Assembly (NCBI GenBank): GCA_903870065.1 | Contig: CAIQBN010000567.1 | Span: 1-55,772, forward strand | Origin: an uncultured beta proteobacterium | GTDB taxonomy: Bacteria; Pseudomonadota; Gammaproteobacteria; Burkholderiales; Burkholderiaceae_C | Direction: 5' to 3' | DNA length: 55,772 nucleotides | Notes under the pieces: model-generated | Databases searched by the model: none | Told to the model about the DNA's origin: nothing | The model's input: only the letters and a program-made list of their open reading frames with translations | Position numbers and translations under genes: made by a program | Shown: piece after piece, positions 44,516 to 53,601 of the stretch | Layout: every line of letters begins with the position of its first letter | Position numbering within the stretch: position 1 is the stretch's first letter

Positions 44516-44893
44516 CTAACGGGCAGCGCTTGCATGGGGGCGCGGTTTTGTCGAAATCCGCCGCATTCTTAAGAGATGTGGCTCGGCAGGCTGGGCTCTT
44601 ACCTCAGGAGGAACTCGCTTGGTAGACTTTTTGAGGTCGGCTTCCTGCTGCGCCTGGGCTTGTAAACGCGTTTGCTCCATTGCCTTGGCCGTTGCCACCT
44701 CCTTGCGAATTAAGGCATCAGAGTCGGCCTTTTGAGCCTTGGTACGTGAATCCTGGGCATCGATCAGTACTCCATCAACACAGGGAGTTTGACTGTAGCT
44801 GTTGCCACATCGGTATACATTTTGCCCGCTAGCCCTCGTAGTTGCTACGTTAAAAGCTATAAATATAATAGCAAAAATAGTTGGGTACTTCAT
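44516..44893 (-). CDS. Exported DUF4124-domain protein
   Basis: 125 residues. The signal peptide ([19 protein letters not shown]) is followed by a DUF4124-like core ([19 protein letters not shown]), a charged coiled region ([11 protein letters not shown]) and an Arg-rich tail. The predicted location is periplasmic; function unknown. Most of the signal peptide is encoded by an interspersed-repeat copy. The start overlaps the pth stop by 4 bp (ATGA). Confidence 0.8.
   Translation of the reverse strand: MKYPTIFAIIFIAFNVATTRASGQNVYRCGNSYSQTPCVDGVLIDAQDSRTKAQKADSDALIRKEVATAKAMEQTRLQAQAQQEADLKKSTKRVPPEVRAQPAEPHLLRMRRISTKPRPHASAAR
44831..44873 (-). repeat. 43-bp interspersed repeat in the DUF4124 gene
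   Basis: On the minus strand: TGCTAT, 7 nt, ATAGC, then 25 nt ending GAGGGCT. It is read as [14 protein letters not shown], the hydrophobic and cleavage region of the signal peptide. Frame and orientation match the copies in lolB and pbpC. Confidence 0.75.
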
Positions 44894-45543
44894 ATGGACT
44901 CCTGGGGGCGCGAATGAACGACGGTTGGCGGTGCCGCTCCTGGCGCTGGCGCGGCAGTATGCGCTCGAGGTGGTTTGCTGGTGTGCACCAAAAGGGTTGC
45001 CTTATCCATATCACCAGCCAGAAAAGCAGGGACTGCCTTCAAGCACCGGTCAATACATTGGTCTATAGCAATGCGTTGATCCAACATGGGCTTTTTGAGT
45101 ACCCAGTTGACCACCTCGGATTTGTTGCCGGGGTGGCCGATACCCAGCCGCAGACGCCAGTAGTCGCCGCTACCCAGTTGGGCATGAATGTCGCGTAGGC
45201 CATTGTGCCCCGCATGACTGCCACCGAATTTCAACTTCACTTGGCCCGGGGGCAGGTCGAGTTCATCATGCGCTACCAATATGTCATGCGGTGCAATTTT
45301 GAAAAATCGCGCTAGCGATGCGACCGACTTACCTGAAAGATTCATGAACGTTTGGGGCTGCAAAAGCCAGATCGCGTTTCCATGAAGGGTTACACGCGCC
45401 AACAAGCCATGGTGAGCCTTCTCGAAATGGAGTGCGGTTTGCAACTCTTTGGCCACGGCATCGATCCACCAAAAACCTGCGTTGTGGCGGGTGGCTTCAT
45501 ATTCAGCGCCAGGGTTGCCCAGGCCGACAAATAGTTTGATCAT
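44890..45543 (-). CDS. pth: Peptidyl-tRNA hydrolase
   Basis: 217 residues. Conserved [24 protein letters not shown] with the catalytic His of TRHNAG, then [27 protein letters not shown] and the C-terminal IGHPG region, which identify Pth. A Pro/Ala-rich tail extends the usual length by about 20 residues. It recycles peptidyl-tRNA in the cytoplasm. Downstream of rplY in the standard rplY-pth order, with a hairpin between them. Confidence 0.96.
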   Translation of the reverse strand: MIKLFVGLGNPGAEYEATRHNAGFWWIDAVAKELQTALHFEKAHHGLLARVTLHGNAIWLLQPQTFMNLSGKSVASLARFFKIAPHDILVAHDELDLPPGQVKLKFGGSHAGHNGLRDIHAQLGSGDYWRLRLGIGHPGNKSEVVNWVLKKPMLDQRIAIDQCIDRCLKAVPAFLAGDMDKATLLVHTSKPPRAHTAAPAPGAAPPTVVHSRPQESI

Positions 45544-45604
45544 CGATGAAGGTTGGTGTGGGGTTGCGTGTGATGGTAGGTCAAATTGATGGCCTTTCCA
45601 AACG

Positions 45605-45632
45605 ACTACGGCCCACCGAGGTGGGCCGTAGT
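45605..45632 (-). terminator. Perfect hairpin after rplY
   Basis: ACTACGGCCCACC-GA-GGTGGGCCGTAGT, a 13-bp perfect stem whose innermost pairs would open to make a loop. It lies 29 bp downstream of the rplY stop and about 60 bp before pth. The T-tract on the minus strand is weak (CGTTTGG), so it may only attenuate read-through into pth or stabilise the mRNA end. Confidence 0.65.
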
Positions 45633-45661
45633 TTGGCTGATAAAGCTAAGTTCTTACAAAT

Positions 45662-46342
45662 TTATTTCTTGGCTGCAGGTGCTTTGGCTGCGGGGGCCTT
45701 GGCTGCTGGAGCGGCTTTTCCGCCCTTGCCTGCCGGTGCTGGGGCAGCTGCTGCATCTGCAGCAGCTTCAGCCGAGGCTTCAGCTGCCGATGTCACCACG
45801 GACACAACAACCGGATTTTCCTTGCCGCGAACGACCGCTTTCACGCCATTTGGCAACTTGATGTCACTCAAATGCAGCGAAGTGCCTTTCTTGAGGCCGC
45901 TGAGATCCACAGCGACAAATTCAGGCAGATCGGCTGGCAAGCAGGAAATGTCGATTTCATTGAGCACGTGCGTGATCAGGCAATGGTCAATCTTGAACGC
46001 GGGGGACTCTTCCTGTCCGTTGAAGTGCATCGGCACCTTCATGTGCAACTTCGTAGTTGCGTCCACGCGTTGGAAGTCAATGTGCAGAATCAATTGCTTA
46101 TAGGGGTGCATTTGCACATTACGCAGCAGCACTTTGCTCTCTGCACCGGCCAGTTCCATGTCCAGAATGGATGCGTGAAAGGCTTCCTTTTTGATGGCAT
46201 GCCACAGCGCATTGTGGTCGAGTTCAACTAGCAATGGTTCACCGGTTCCACCGTAGACGATACCGGGTGTGCGACCCGAATTGCGGAGACGGCGGCTCGC
46301 ACCCGTACCCTGCTTGGCGCGCTCAAAAGCGACAAATTTCAT
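45662..46342 (-). CDS. rplY: 50S ribosomal protein L25/general stress protein Ctc
   Basis: 226 residues. An N-terminal L25 5S-rRNA-binding domain ([27 protein letters not shown]) precedes the TL5/Ctc C-terminal domain ([32 protein letters not shown]). An extra Ala/Pro/Lys-rich tail of about 40 residues ends [16 protein letters not shown] upstream. It is part of the prs-rplY-pth cluster. Confidence 0.96.
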   Translation of the reverse strand: MKFVAFERAKQGTGASRRLRNSGRTPGIVYGGTGEPLLVELDHNALWHAIKKEAFHASILDMELAGAESKVLLRNVQMHPYKQLILHIDFQRVDATTKLHMKVPMHFNGQEESPAFKIDHCLITHVLNEIDISCLPADLPEFVAVDLSGLKKGTSLHLSDIKLPNGVKAVVRGKENPVVVSVVTSAAEASAEAAADAAAAPAPAGKGGKAAPAAKAPAAKAPAAKK

Positions 46343-46388
46343 AACTTACTCCTGAAGGAGTCCACCGCGACCAGTGTGACTCCGGTTT

Positions 46389-46424
46389 AAAAAAACGCCA
46401 GTTGACTGCAGGATGCAGCGGCGT
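46389..46424 (-). terminator. Probable intrinsic terminator after prs
   Basis: On the minus strand: ACGCC, an inner CTGCA-TCC-TGCAG hairpin, then GGCGT followed by seven T. It lies about 25 bp past the prs stop and 47 bp upstream of the rplY start, so it would end or attenuate prs transcripts before rplY. Confidence 0.6.
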
Positions 46425-46448
46425 CTGCTTTTTGTTCCGTTCAGTTGC

Positions 46449-47426
46449 CTAAAACAGGTTTTCCTGATCCGAAAACAAACTCATGACCGACTCTCCTTTT
46501 GCGATGCGCTGGATCGTTTCAGCAATCAAAGGAGCAACAGAGAGTTGGCGAATTTTTTGGCACCGTCTGGCGGCTTCACTTAATGGAATCGTATTGGTCA
46601 CCACAACTTCATCAAGTGCGCCACCATTGGCGATACGCTCGATTGCAGGGCCGGAAAAAATTGGGTGCGTGCAGTAGGCGTACACCTGTTTGGCGCCACG
46701 AGCCTTTAGCACTTCGGCCGCCTTCACCAAAGTGCCGGCCGTGTCGATCATGTCATCCATGATGACGCAATTGCGGCCATCGATTTCACCAATGACATGC
46801 ATCACTTCACTGACGTTGGCTTTTGGGCGGCGCTTGTCAATAATGGCCAGATCACAACCCAGCTGTTTGGCCAGTGCGCGTGCGCGAACCACGCCGCCGA
46901 CGTCGGGTGAGACCACAATCAGGTCTTCGTAATTCTTCTGGCGCAAATCCCCCAAAAGCACTGGCGAGGCGTAAATATTATCGACCGGTATGTCAAAGAA
47001 TCCCTGGATCTGATCAGCATGAAGATCCATCGTCAGCACCCGTGCAACGCCGACAGCCTGCAACATATTTGCAACGACCTTGGCCGTGATTGGCACGCGA
47101 GTGGAGCGCGGGCGGCGGTCTTGTCGTGCGTAGCCGAAGTATGGGATCACTGCGCTGATCCGCTCGGCGGATGCCCGCTTGAGTGCATCCACCATGATGA
47201 GCAATTCCATCAGGTTGTCGTTGGTTGGCGCGCATGTACTTTGCACCACAAATACGTCCCGGGCGCGCACATTTTGGTTGATCTCTACGGTGACTTCACC
47301 GTCAGAAAATCGGCCAACGGTTGCAGCGCCCAACGAAATGCCCAAGTGGTCTGCAATATCGGCGGCCATGCCAGGGTTGGCATTGCCAGTAAAGACCATG
47401 AAGTCTGGGGGGGGTGAAGCCTGCAT
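46449..47426 (-). CDS. prs: Ribose-phosphate pyrophosphokinase
   Basis: 325 residues from the ATG at 47426 ([19 protein letters not shown]). The track's extension to 47546 runs through the tRNA-Gln gene and is not real. [42 protein letters not shown] and the PRPP loop [12 protein letters not shown] are intact. It makes PRPP from ribose-5-phosphate and ATP. It lies downstream of tRNA-Gln and ispE as in other Burkholderiales. Confidence 0.96.
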   Translation of the reverse strand: MQASPPPDFMVFTGNANPGMAADIADHLGISLGAATVGRFSDGEVTVEINQNVRARDVFVVQSTCAPTNDNLMELLIMVDALKRASAERISAVIPYFGYARQDRRPRSTRVPITAKVVANMLQAVGVARVLTMDLHADQIQGFFDIPVDNIYASPVLLGDLRQKNYEDLIVVSPDVGGVVRARALAKQLGCDLAIIDKRRPKANVSEVMHVIGEIDGRNCVIMDDMIDTAGTLVKAAEVLKARGAKQVYAYCTHPIFSGPAIERIANGGALDEVVVTNTIPLSEAARRCQKIRQLSVAPLIAETIQRIAKGESVMSLFSDQENLF

Positions 47427-47503
47427 GCGGGTTCCAGCGATTAGAGAAGATTTATGTCTGTTCGTTGCGCGTGCGGTGCCCGGACCAGCCCGGACAACAG
47501 TTT

Positions 47504-47580
47504 TGGCAGGGGAGGAAGGATTCGAACCTTCGCATGCTGGAATCAAAATCCAGTGCCTTAACCAACTTGGCGACTCCCCT
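47504..47580 (-). tRNA. tRNA-Gln (TTG)
   Basis: 77 nt including an encoded CCA. Read on the minus strand it has acceptor AGGGGAG paired with CTCCCCT, a D-arm, anticodon stem CTGGA/TCCAG with loop TTTTGAT (anticodon TTG), and a T-arm containing GGTTCGAATCC. It sits between ispE and prs. Confidence 0.95.
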
Positions 47581-47619
47581 ACACAGGTAGGCAGCTAACC
47601 GCTGCCAACCGCTAAACCG

Positions 47620-48480
47620 TCATTTTCCATCGCTAGTTGCCCATCCCAACAAGGGGTGAACATCCAAGTTGCTGCACAACCTGACTTGCAGAGCGCTTGG
47701 CGCGCTACTGATATCAATGTCATGCAGCAGTTGCGCAAAAACAGCACTCCCAGAGCCTGTCATCCTGCCGCTGAGCCCCTGTGACTTCAGCCAATCGAGG
47801 GCTTGAGTAATGCCGGGGCACAGCTTCTGTGCAACTGCTTGCAGATCGTTCTGGCCGTAACTAAAAGCATTGCCAAATGCATCTGCAGCGAAGCCTGAAA
47901 TTATAGCAGTTTTGGAGTCGCGCTTTAGGTCCGGGTCAGAAAAAATGCGTTGCGTTTCCAATCCTGCCTGGGGCTTGGCGACGACAAATTTGGCGGCCGG
48001 CAAGTCCAGCGGCGTTATATCTTCACCGATCCCCTCAACCCAGGCATTTCGCCCGCGCAGAAAAAAGGGCACATCGGCGCCCAACTCCAGACCGATTTGC
48101 TCCAAACTGTTGAGCGGAAGCTTCAGATTCCAAAGCTGGTTCAATGCCAGCAGAGTCGATGCCGCATCCGATGAGCCACCGCCCATGCCGGCCTGCGCCG
48201 GTATCGACTTCGATATTGCAATGTGTGTACCCAGTTTGCAGTGGGTTGCCTGTTGCAATGTCCGTGCAGCGCGTATGACCAGATCGTCAGCCGGCAACTC
48301 CCAGGTGAGGTCCTCGCGCGTGATTTGTCCGTCCAGCCGCACATCGAAATGCAAGATGTCACACCAGTCAATGAGCATAAAGACCGATTGGAGTAAGTGG
48401 TACCCGTCAGGACGGCGACCCGTAATGTGGAGGAACAGGTTAAGTTTTGCGGGGGCGGGTATGTCGTAGAGCGACTGCAT
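47620..48480 (-). CDS. ispE: 4-diphosphocytidyl-2-C-methyl-D-erythritol kinase
   Basis: 286 residues. GHMP-kinase motifs: PAKLNLFLHITGRRPDGYHLL, IPAQAGMGGGSSDAAST (ATP loop) and GRMTGSGSAVFAQL. Length is typical. It phosphorylates CDP-ME in the MEP isoprenoid pathway. It starts 20 bp after lolB ends, in the usual lolB-ispE order. Confidence 0.96.
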   Translation of the reverse strand: MQSLYDIPAPAKLNLFLHITGRRPDGYHLLQSVFMLIDWCDILHFDVRLDGQITREDLTWELPADDLVIRAARTLQQATHCKLGTHIAISKSIPAQAGMGGGSSDAASTLLALNQLWNLKLPLNSLEQIGLELGADVPFFLRGRNAWVEGIGEDITPLDLPAAKFVVAKPQAGLETQRIFSDPDLKRDSKTAIISGFAADAFGNAFSYGQNDLQAVAQKLCPGITQALDWLKSQGLSGRMTGSGSAVFAQLLHDIDISSAPSALQVRLCSNLDVHPLLGWATSDGK

Positions 48481-48500
48481 ACGGCTATTGTCCGGACAGT

Positions 48501-48998
48501 TTATTGATCCAAAATGATCTTGAGTTCTACTGGCGGCTCGGGCGAGTGCCTGAACGCGCGCAGTCGCCCTTTTGCGATGTCATCCAACTCGACTTGCCAG
48601 CCTGGCGTATTCGGGCTCTCCCCCCTTAACCAGCCAAACAGGCTGGCAATGGGTATGACTGAGCCAGTCGCGTGGCGAGTGAGGGCGTCGATCGAGGTGA
48701 ATTGTTGTTCCTCGCCAGCGCTTGCCATCGTTGCGCCATTGGCATTCCATTGGAGGCGTGCGGCAGTGCTCCCCAAGGGGGTGAGGAGCGAAAGTTTGCC
48801 CGCTTGGGCATCGCCTTCAAGATCAAAGTTCGTTGAGAATGCTTGCGCAGGGTCAGACTGAATTTTTAACTGCATACGTCCTTGCCAGCGCAACTCTTGT
48901 TGATTAAATGGTGCTCTAGCCCCCGTATCAATTGCACAACCAGCTATAAAAAATATAGCAATTGCCATCCAACACAAACGCATGCCAATGCGCAACAT
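48501..48998 (-). CDS. lolB: Outer-membrane lipoprotein insertion protein LolB
   Basis: 165 residues from the ATG at 48998; the track's GTG at 49016 would overlap the TPR gene and precede the signal peptide. The lipoprotein signal ends FFIAGC with the lipidated Cys. The core (LRWQGRMQLKI, FDLEGD, GKLSLLTPLG, LFGWLRGESP) fits LolB. It receives lipoproteins from LolA and inserts them in the outer membrane. The lipobox region is encoded by an interspersed-repeat copy. Between the TPR gene and ispE. Confidence 0.9.
   Translation of the reverse strand: MLRIGMRLCWMAIAIFFIAGCAIDTGARAPFNQQELRWQGRMQLKIQSDPAQAFSTNFDLEGDAQAGKLSLLTPLGSTAARLQWNANGATMASAGEEQQFTSIDALTRHATGSVIPIASLFGWLRGESPNTPGWQVELDDIAKGRLRAFRHSPEPPVELKIILDQ
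48918..48960 (-). repeat. 43-bp interspersed repeat in lolB
   Basis: On the minus strand: TGCTAT, 7 nt, ATAGC, then 25 nt ending GGGGGCT. In the lolB frame it reads AIFFIAGCAIDTGA, i.e. the end of the signal peptide, the lipobox Cys and the first mature residues. Same frame and orientation as the other genic copies. Confidence 0.75.
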
Positions 48999-49002
48999 GG
49001 AC

Positions 49003-50739
49003 TCAGTGATCACCACGCAGACGCCGCATGGTATCGACCAGCGTCTCGTTGTCAGGGTTTAACTTGGCACCCTCGTTCCAAATGGCTCTGGCTTCCTCGC
49101 GTGCTCCACTAATCCAGAGAACTTCCCCGAGATGGGCTGCTATTTCAGCGTCGGGGCGGGCTTGAAAGGCTTCTCTGAGCAACCGCTTTGCCTCGGCAAG
49201 ATTGCCGGAACGAAATTCGACCCAGGCAAGACTGTCAATAATAAATGGATCATTTGGCGCAAATGTCAGTGCTTTGCTGATCAGTTCGCGCGCTTCGACC
49301 AGGCGGATATTGCGATCTGCCAAGGAATATCCCAGGGCGTTGTACGCATGGTGGTACTCCGGTTTCGCCTGCATGACTTTTCGCAATAGGCGCTCCATTT
49401 CTTCGTTTTTGCCGATTTTCTCAGCGATCATCGCTTGGTCATAAATTAGTTCGGTTTCGTCTGGATAGACGGAGGTTGCATCCTCCAGCATTTGGTATGC
49501 CGCGGCATACAAGCGGTTGTCGCGCAACAACTGCACTTCGGCATTCAACTTTTCCAATGCGTCCGAGGCATGGACCTCGGGAACGTCCCGAATAAGCTTG
49601 CGGGCATCTTCAATCTTGCCTTGGCGCGCCAATATTCCCGCGCGGCGTTTTTGTACACGAAGAGCATCCGAAGGACTGTCGATCTTGTCTAGATAGGCGT
49701 TAGCTTCAGTGAGTTTTTTGTCCTGTTCGGCAATTTGTGCCAACAGTAAGTATGCCTGGACCAAGCCGCGCGACATGGCGCCCTTTGGGTCAGCATCCGC
49801 ATTCTTGGAACTCAGGTCGACAAACTTGCTAAGGGATGTTTCGGCCTTTTTCAGAAACTTGTCTTGCAATTCAAGGGAGCCCTGCAACAACCAAGCGTCG
49901 GGAAAATCTGGATTTTCTGCCGTTAGCGATTGAGTTTGAAGGTAGGCTTCCGCGTACCGTTGGGAATTGATGAGGCTGCGTGCGTACGCCATTCGCACAT
50001 TGGGCGCTGGCGTTCCCGCCAAATAGTGACGCACAAGTTTCTCGGCATCCGGAGTCTTCGGGGTCATCAGTCCAATGGCGAGCAGTACCGGTTCGACCGC
50101 AGTAGGGTCCAGGGTGGTGCCGCGACGGGCGGCATCAAGCGCACCTTCTACATCGTCAGCTTGTTGGCGCAACACGCCGACGGCCGCCCAGGCGCTTGGA
50201 CCGGTGGCGCGGTTTAAAAACTCCATTGAAAGGGCTTTTTCCACTACGCTCGCAGCCAACTTCTTGTCAGTGACCCTGGCGAAATACCGCGGAATCAAGC
50301 TTATGGCTCCTGCGCGCTCGGCGGGCGCCATTCCAGCCAATTCACGTTTTAGCGGTTCGTACGTCTGCGTAATCCGGTTCAATCCCAACAGAATTTGGAA
50401 CTGAAAGCGATTAGCCTCCTTGGACGACGGAAAAGCACGTGCCCATGCCTGCGCCGCGTCTAGCGCCGCTTCACCGCTGCGCGCGCGCAATGCAATTTCA
50501 ACGGCACGCTCATACAGCCGCGGTGCGTTGGCCTTGCGCGCCGCGTCCAGCATCAGGGAGTAGGCCGCGCCGTGGTCACCGGCCTGCTCAGAGAGTTCGC
50601 TGACCAATAATTGGTACAGTAATTCACCGTCCAAATTGGAGTTATCGGGGTCTTGTGCCCTGGGTGCGGCGCTAAGCGCGGTGCCGCAAATGCAGGCCGC
50701 CGCAATGAAGATGGTAATAAATCGATGGATTCGTGACAT
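49003..50739 (-). CDS. Exported tetratricopeptide-repeat protein
   Basis: 578 residues from the ATG at 50739; the track's codons before it lie in the mutM divergent region. Signal peptide (RFITIFIAAACICGTALSAA), then a run of TPR-like helices from about 35 to the end (AYSLMLDAARKANAPRLYERA, YHHAYNALGYSLADRNIRLVEA, PFIIDSLAWVEFRSGNLAEA). It is a periplasmic scaffold by fold. It is the first gene of the TPR-lolB-ispE cluster, which suggests an envelope role; 4 bp separate it from lolB. Confidence 0.88.
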   Translation of the reverse strand: MSRIHRFITIFIAAACICGTALSAAPRAQDPDNSNLDGELLYQLLVSELSEQAGDHGAAYSLMLDAARKANAPRLYERAVEIALRARSGEAALDAAQAWARAFPSSKEANRFQFQILLGLNRITQTYEPLKRELAGMAPAERAGAISLIPRYFARVTDKKLAASVVEKALSMEFLNRATGPSAWAAVGVLRQQADDVEGALDAARRGTTLDPTAVEPVLLAIGLMTPKTPDAEKLVRHYLAGTPAPNVRMAYARSLINSQRYAEAYLQTQSLTAENPDFPDAWLLQGSLELQDKFLKKAETSLSKFVDLSSKNADADPKGAMSRGLVQAYLLLAQIAEQDKKLTEANAYLDKIDSPSDALRVQKRRAGILARQGKIEDARKLIRDVPEVHASDALEKLNAEVQLLRDNRLYAAAYQMLEDATSVYPDETELIYDQAMIAEKIGKNEEMERLLRKVMQAKPEYHHAYNALGYSLADRNIRLVEARELISKALTFAPNDPFIIDSLAWVEFRSGNLAEAKRLLREAFQARPDAEIAAHLGEVLWISGAREEARAIWNEGAKLNPDNETLVDTMRRLRGDH

Positions 50740-50777
50740 CAGACCATAATAATCCAACCTGATTGACCGTTTTATTC

Positions 50778-51593
50778 ATGCCTGAACTACCCGAAGTTGA
50801 AGTGACTCGCTTGAGTTTTGCCGACCGCATTGCCGGCGCTCGAATTGTCGGCGTGCGCGTGGGTAAACCGCTTCGGTGGCCGCTCCAGGTTCTGCCGGAA
50901 GTGCTGGTCGGGCAGCAGGTTGTTCGCGTACGCCGAAGAGGTAAGTACTTATTGCTCGATCTAGACCGCGGTATTTTGTTTATTCATTTGGGCATGTCGG
51001 GAAGCTTATCGTTTGTTAGCAATGCGCCGACCAGTGGAAAGCATGATCATTTCGACCTGGGCACATCACAAGGCGTACTGCGCCTCAACGACCCTCGTCG
51101 CTTTGGCGCAGTCGTGTATGTCAATTCCTTGGATGAACCGCTTGCGATCAAATTGCTTGGCAAGCTAGGTATGGAGCCGCTGGACCCTGGCTTCGACCCT
51201 GTGTTGTTTTATGAACGCATTGTTCGCCGAAAGGCTCCAATCAAGCAAGTATTATTGGCGGGAGATGTTGTCGTCGGAGTCGGCAATATCTATGCTTCTG
51301 AGGCACTTTTTCAAGCAGGGATTCGGCCGACCGTGCGGGCTTGCCGCTTATCGCGACCACGGGTCGCAAAACTATACGAGTCGGTTCGCGATGTGCTGGC
51401 GCGCGCCGTCACGAAGGGCGGCAGCACACTTCGTGATTTTTCCAACGCGCAGGGTGAGGCAGGTTATTTTCAATTCGATGCAATGGTCTATGGACGTGAG
51501 GGATTGCCTTGCAAAGTCTGCGGGACACCCATTCGTGCAATCCGCCAAGGCCAACGCGCGAGCTTTTTCTGCGGTCAGTGCCAAAAGCCGTAA
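50778..51593 (+). CDS. mutM: Formamidopyrimidine-DNA glycosylase
   Basis: 271 residues from the ATG at 50778, which gives the catalytic N-terminal PELPEVEV; the track start is five codons too early. H2TH region with [17 protein letters not shown] and the C-terminal zinc finger [24 protein letters not shown] are intact. It removes 8-oxoguanine and FaPy lesions. It is followed by a dynamin-like GTPase and mutY, so the two GO-repair glycosylases bracket one gene. Confidence 0.96.
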   Translation: MPELPEVEVTRLSFADRIAGARIVGVRVGKPLRWPLQVLPEVLVGQQVVRVRRRGKYLLLDLDRGILFIHLGMSGSLSFVSNAPTSGKHDHFDLGTSQGVLRLNDPRRFGAVVYVNSLDEPLAIKLLGKLGMEPLDPGFDPVLFYERIVRRKAPIKQVLLAGDVVVGVGNIYASEALFQAGIRPTVRACRLSRPRVAKLYESVRDVLARAVTKGGSTLRDFSNAQGEAGYFQFDAMVYGREGLPCKVCGTPIRAIRQGQRASFFCGQCQKP

Positions 51594-51598
51594 AGGCG

Positions 51599-53599
51599 AT
51601 GACGGGTCACAATGCTATATTGAGCAGCTTGACGGGGGACGACTTGACTACTTCATTTAACGAACAGTTTGATCAGCTTGGCACATGGCGGCGCGAGTTT
51701 GCCTTGCGACTAAAGTTGCTCGGTGAATGGATGAAGGACAACGAACTGCTGGATGCCGCCGTTGACGAGCGGTTGCGCCGCCTGGGCACCCAGGTGCGAT
51801 CCGACAAGGTGATGGTGGCATTTGTCGCGGAGTTTTCTCGCGGCAAGTCAGAGATGATTAATGCCGTTTTTTTTGCTGGTTATGGCCGTCGAATCATGCC
51901 GGCCAGCGCCGGTCGAACAACAATGTGCCCTACGGAGATGGGTTATGACGCAGATGTACCGCCATGCTTGCGCCTACTTCCCATCGAAACCCGAATGCAG
52001 CCTCAGGCGCTGATGGAATGGCGCATGGTTCCTGAAAAGTGGACCAGAATTGATCTCGACGTCAACAATCCGCAGCAGTTGGCTTCGGCCTTGGAAAAAG
52101 TGGCAGAAACCCGAAAAGTGACACAGGACGAGGCTCACGCCCTGGGGTTTTGGCATAGCCAGGCGCCGGAAGACAATCCAATGGTTGACGCTCAGGGCTT
52201 GGTCGAGGTTCCCAAGTGGCGCCATGCTTTGATCAACATTGCCCATCCGTTGCTCAAGCAGGGGCTGGTCATACTGGATACGCCCGGATTGAACGCCATC
52301 GGTGCTGAACCGGAATTGACGGTTAGCCTGATTCCACAAGCCCACGCCGTTGTGTTCATTTTGGGGGCCGATACGGGTGTGACCAAGTCCGACCTGTCCA
52401 TCTGGCGGGAACATCTAATAACTGAAACCGATACCGCCGAAACGCGATTGGTTGTGTTAAACAAAATTGATACCTTGTGGGACGATTTGAGTACCGCAGC
52501 CCAGATTCAAGCGCAAATAGACCGTCAAAAAGTCAGTACTGCCGATATTCTTGGCATTCCTCGTGATCGGGTTATCGCGGTGTCAGCCCAAAAGGGTCTA
52601 GTAGCCAAAGTTACGGACGATGACGAACTGCTGCAGCGAAGCTGTCTGCCATTGCTCGAAGATGCGCTGGGCCGCGGCATGATGGGAAAACGGCAAAAAA
52701 TTCTCGGCGATGCGATGGCTGTAGGTATTGGCGATTTGCGCGCCGAGACAGGCCGTGTGATAAATATCCGCAAACGCGATCTGACCGAGCAAATGATGGA
52801 GTTGAAGGGGTTGCAGGGCAAGAATGCGGCCGTGATCAAGCACATGCGAGCGCGTATATCGCAAGAGCAGGCTGAATTCGATCTTGGAGGAGCCAAAATT
52901 CATGCCGTGCGTTCGGTGCATTTGAAACTTTTGCGCGAGGTGTTTGGAATCCTGGGGTCAACAGCGCTCAAGACAGAAATGTCGCAATTGAGTGGCAAGC
53001 TGATGGAAAAGGGGCTCAAGCTTGGTGTAAAGCGAGCCTATGGCGAAACGTTTGACCGTTTGAGAGCCAATCTGCAAAAGGTGCAGGCGTTGTGCGGTGA
53101 AATTCAGTCGATGCTGGGTGCGACCTTTCGCCAGTTGAACGGTGAACATGGATTTTCATTGCAGGCGCCTCTTGAGCCGCAAATGGCGCAGTACCTCACT
53201 GACTTGGACATGGTTGAGCGCAGCCACATTCAGTATCTTGGCATTGGCAACGCATTCAAGCTGGCGCAACCTGAATTTGCAGACCGGTTAGTGCGCGCGC
53301 TATCAACCAGACTGCGCAGCATCCATGAGATGGCTTTGAGCGATGTTGAGCTGTGGAGTAAGTCCGCTGCGGCACAACTTGATGCGCAACTGCGTGAACG
53401 CCGCAGAAACTTCACCCGCAGAATTGAGGCCATTGACCGCATTCAACAGGCCGCTGGTGGGCTCGAAGACCGCATACAGGACATTGATCAACAGGAGGCA
53501 GCCCTGGGGCAGGTTGAACTCAAGCTGATCGAACTGACCGATTACCTGATATCTGCCAATCAACCCGCCAAAAACCCGGTAGACATCGAGTTTGCCTGA
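51599..53599 (+). CDS. Dynamin-family large GTPase
   Basis: 666 residues from the ATG at 51599, 5 bp after mutM; the track's upstream codons overlap mutM. G1 AEFSRGKS (77-84, first Gly replaced by Ala), G3 DTPGLNAIG and G4 NKIDTLWDDL are present. A long helical stalk-like region fills the rest (LMELKGLQGK-type heptads, QLDAQLRERRRNFTRRIEAI). Bacterial dynamin-like proteins remodel or repair membranes, but the role here is unknown. It starts 5 bp after mutM and ends 2 bp before the mutY start, so it is probably co-transcribed. Confidence 0.88.
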   Translation: MTGHNAILSSLTGDDLTTSFNEQFDQLGTWRREFALRLKLLGEWMKDNELLDAAVDERLRRLGTQVRSDKVMVAFVAEFSRGKSEMINAVFFAGYGRRIMPASAGRTTMCPTEMGYDADVPPCLRLLPIETRMQPQALMEWRMVPEKWTRIDLDVNNPQQLASALEKVAETRKVTQDEAHALGFWHSQAPEDNPMVDAQGLVEVPKWRHALINIAHPLLKQGLVILDTPGLNAIGAEPELTVSLIPQAHAVVFILGADTGVTKSDLSIWREHLITETDTAETRLVVLNKIDTLWDDLSTAAQIQAQIDRQKVSTADILGIPRDRVIAVSAQKGLVAKVTDDDELLQRSCLPLLEDALGRGMMGKRQKILGDAMAVGIGDLRAETGRVINIRKRDLTEQMMELKGLQGKNAAVIKHMRARISQEQAEFDLGGAKIHAVRSVHLKLLREVFGILGSTALKTEMSQLSGKLMEKGLKLGVKRAYGETFDRLRANLQKVQALCGEIQSMLGATFRQLNGEHGFSLQAPLEPQMAQYLTDLDMVERSHIQYLGIGNAFKLAQPEFADRLVRALSTRLRSIHEMALSDVELWSKSAAAQLDAQLRERRRNFTRRIEAIDRIQQAAGGLEDRIQDIDQQEAALGQVELKLIELTDYLISANQPAKNPVDIEFA

Positions 53600-53601
53600 G
53601 C

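Noticed and set aside
47427-47546. N-terminal extension of prs
   Set aside because: Passes through the tRNA-Gln gene; the ATG at 47426 gives the standard Prs start.
47889-47911. Possible further copy of the interspersed repeat in ispE (ACTGCTATAATTTCAGG)
   Set aside because: Only the left arm resembles the linker copy, and the 25-nt block is absent; the residues TAIISGF look native to IspE.
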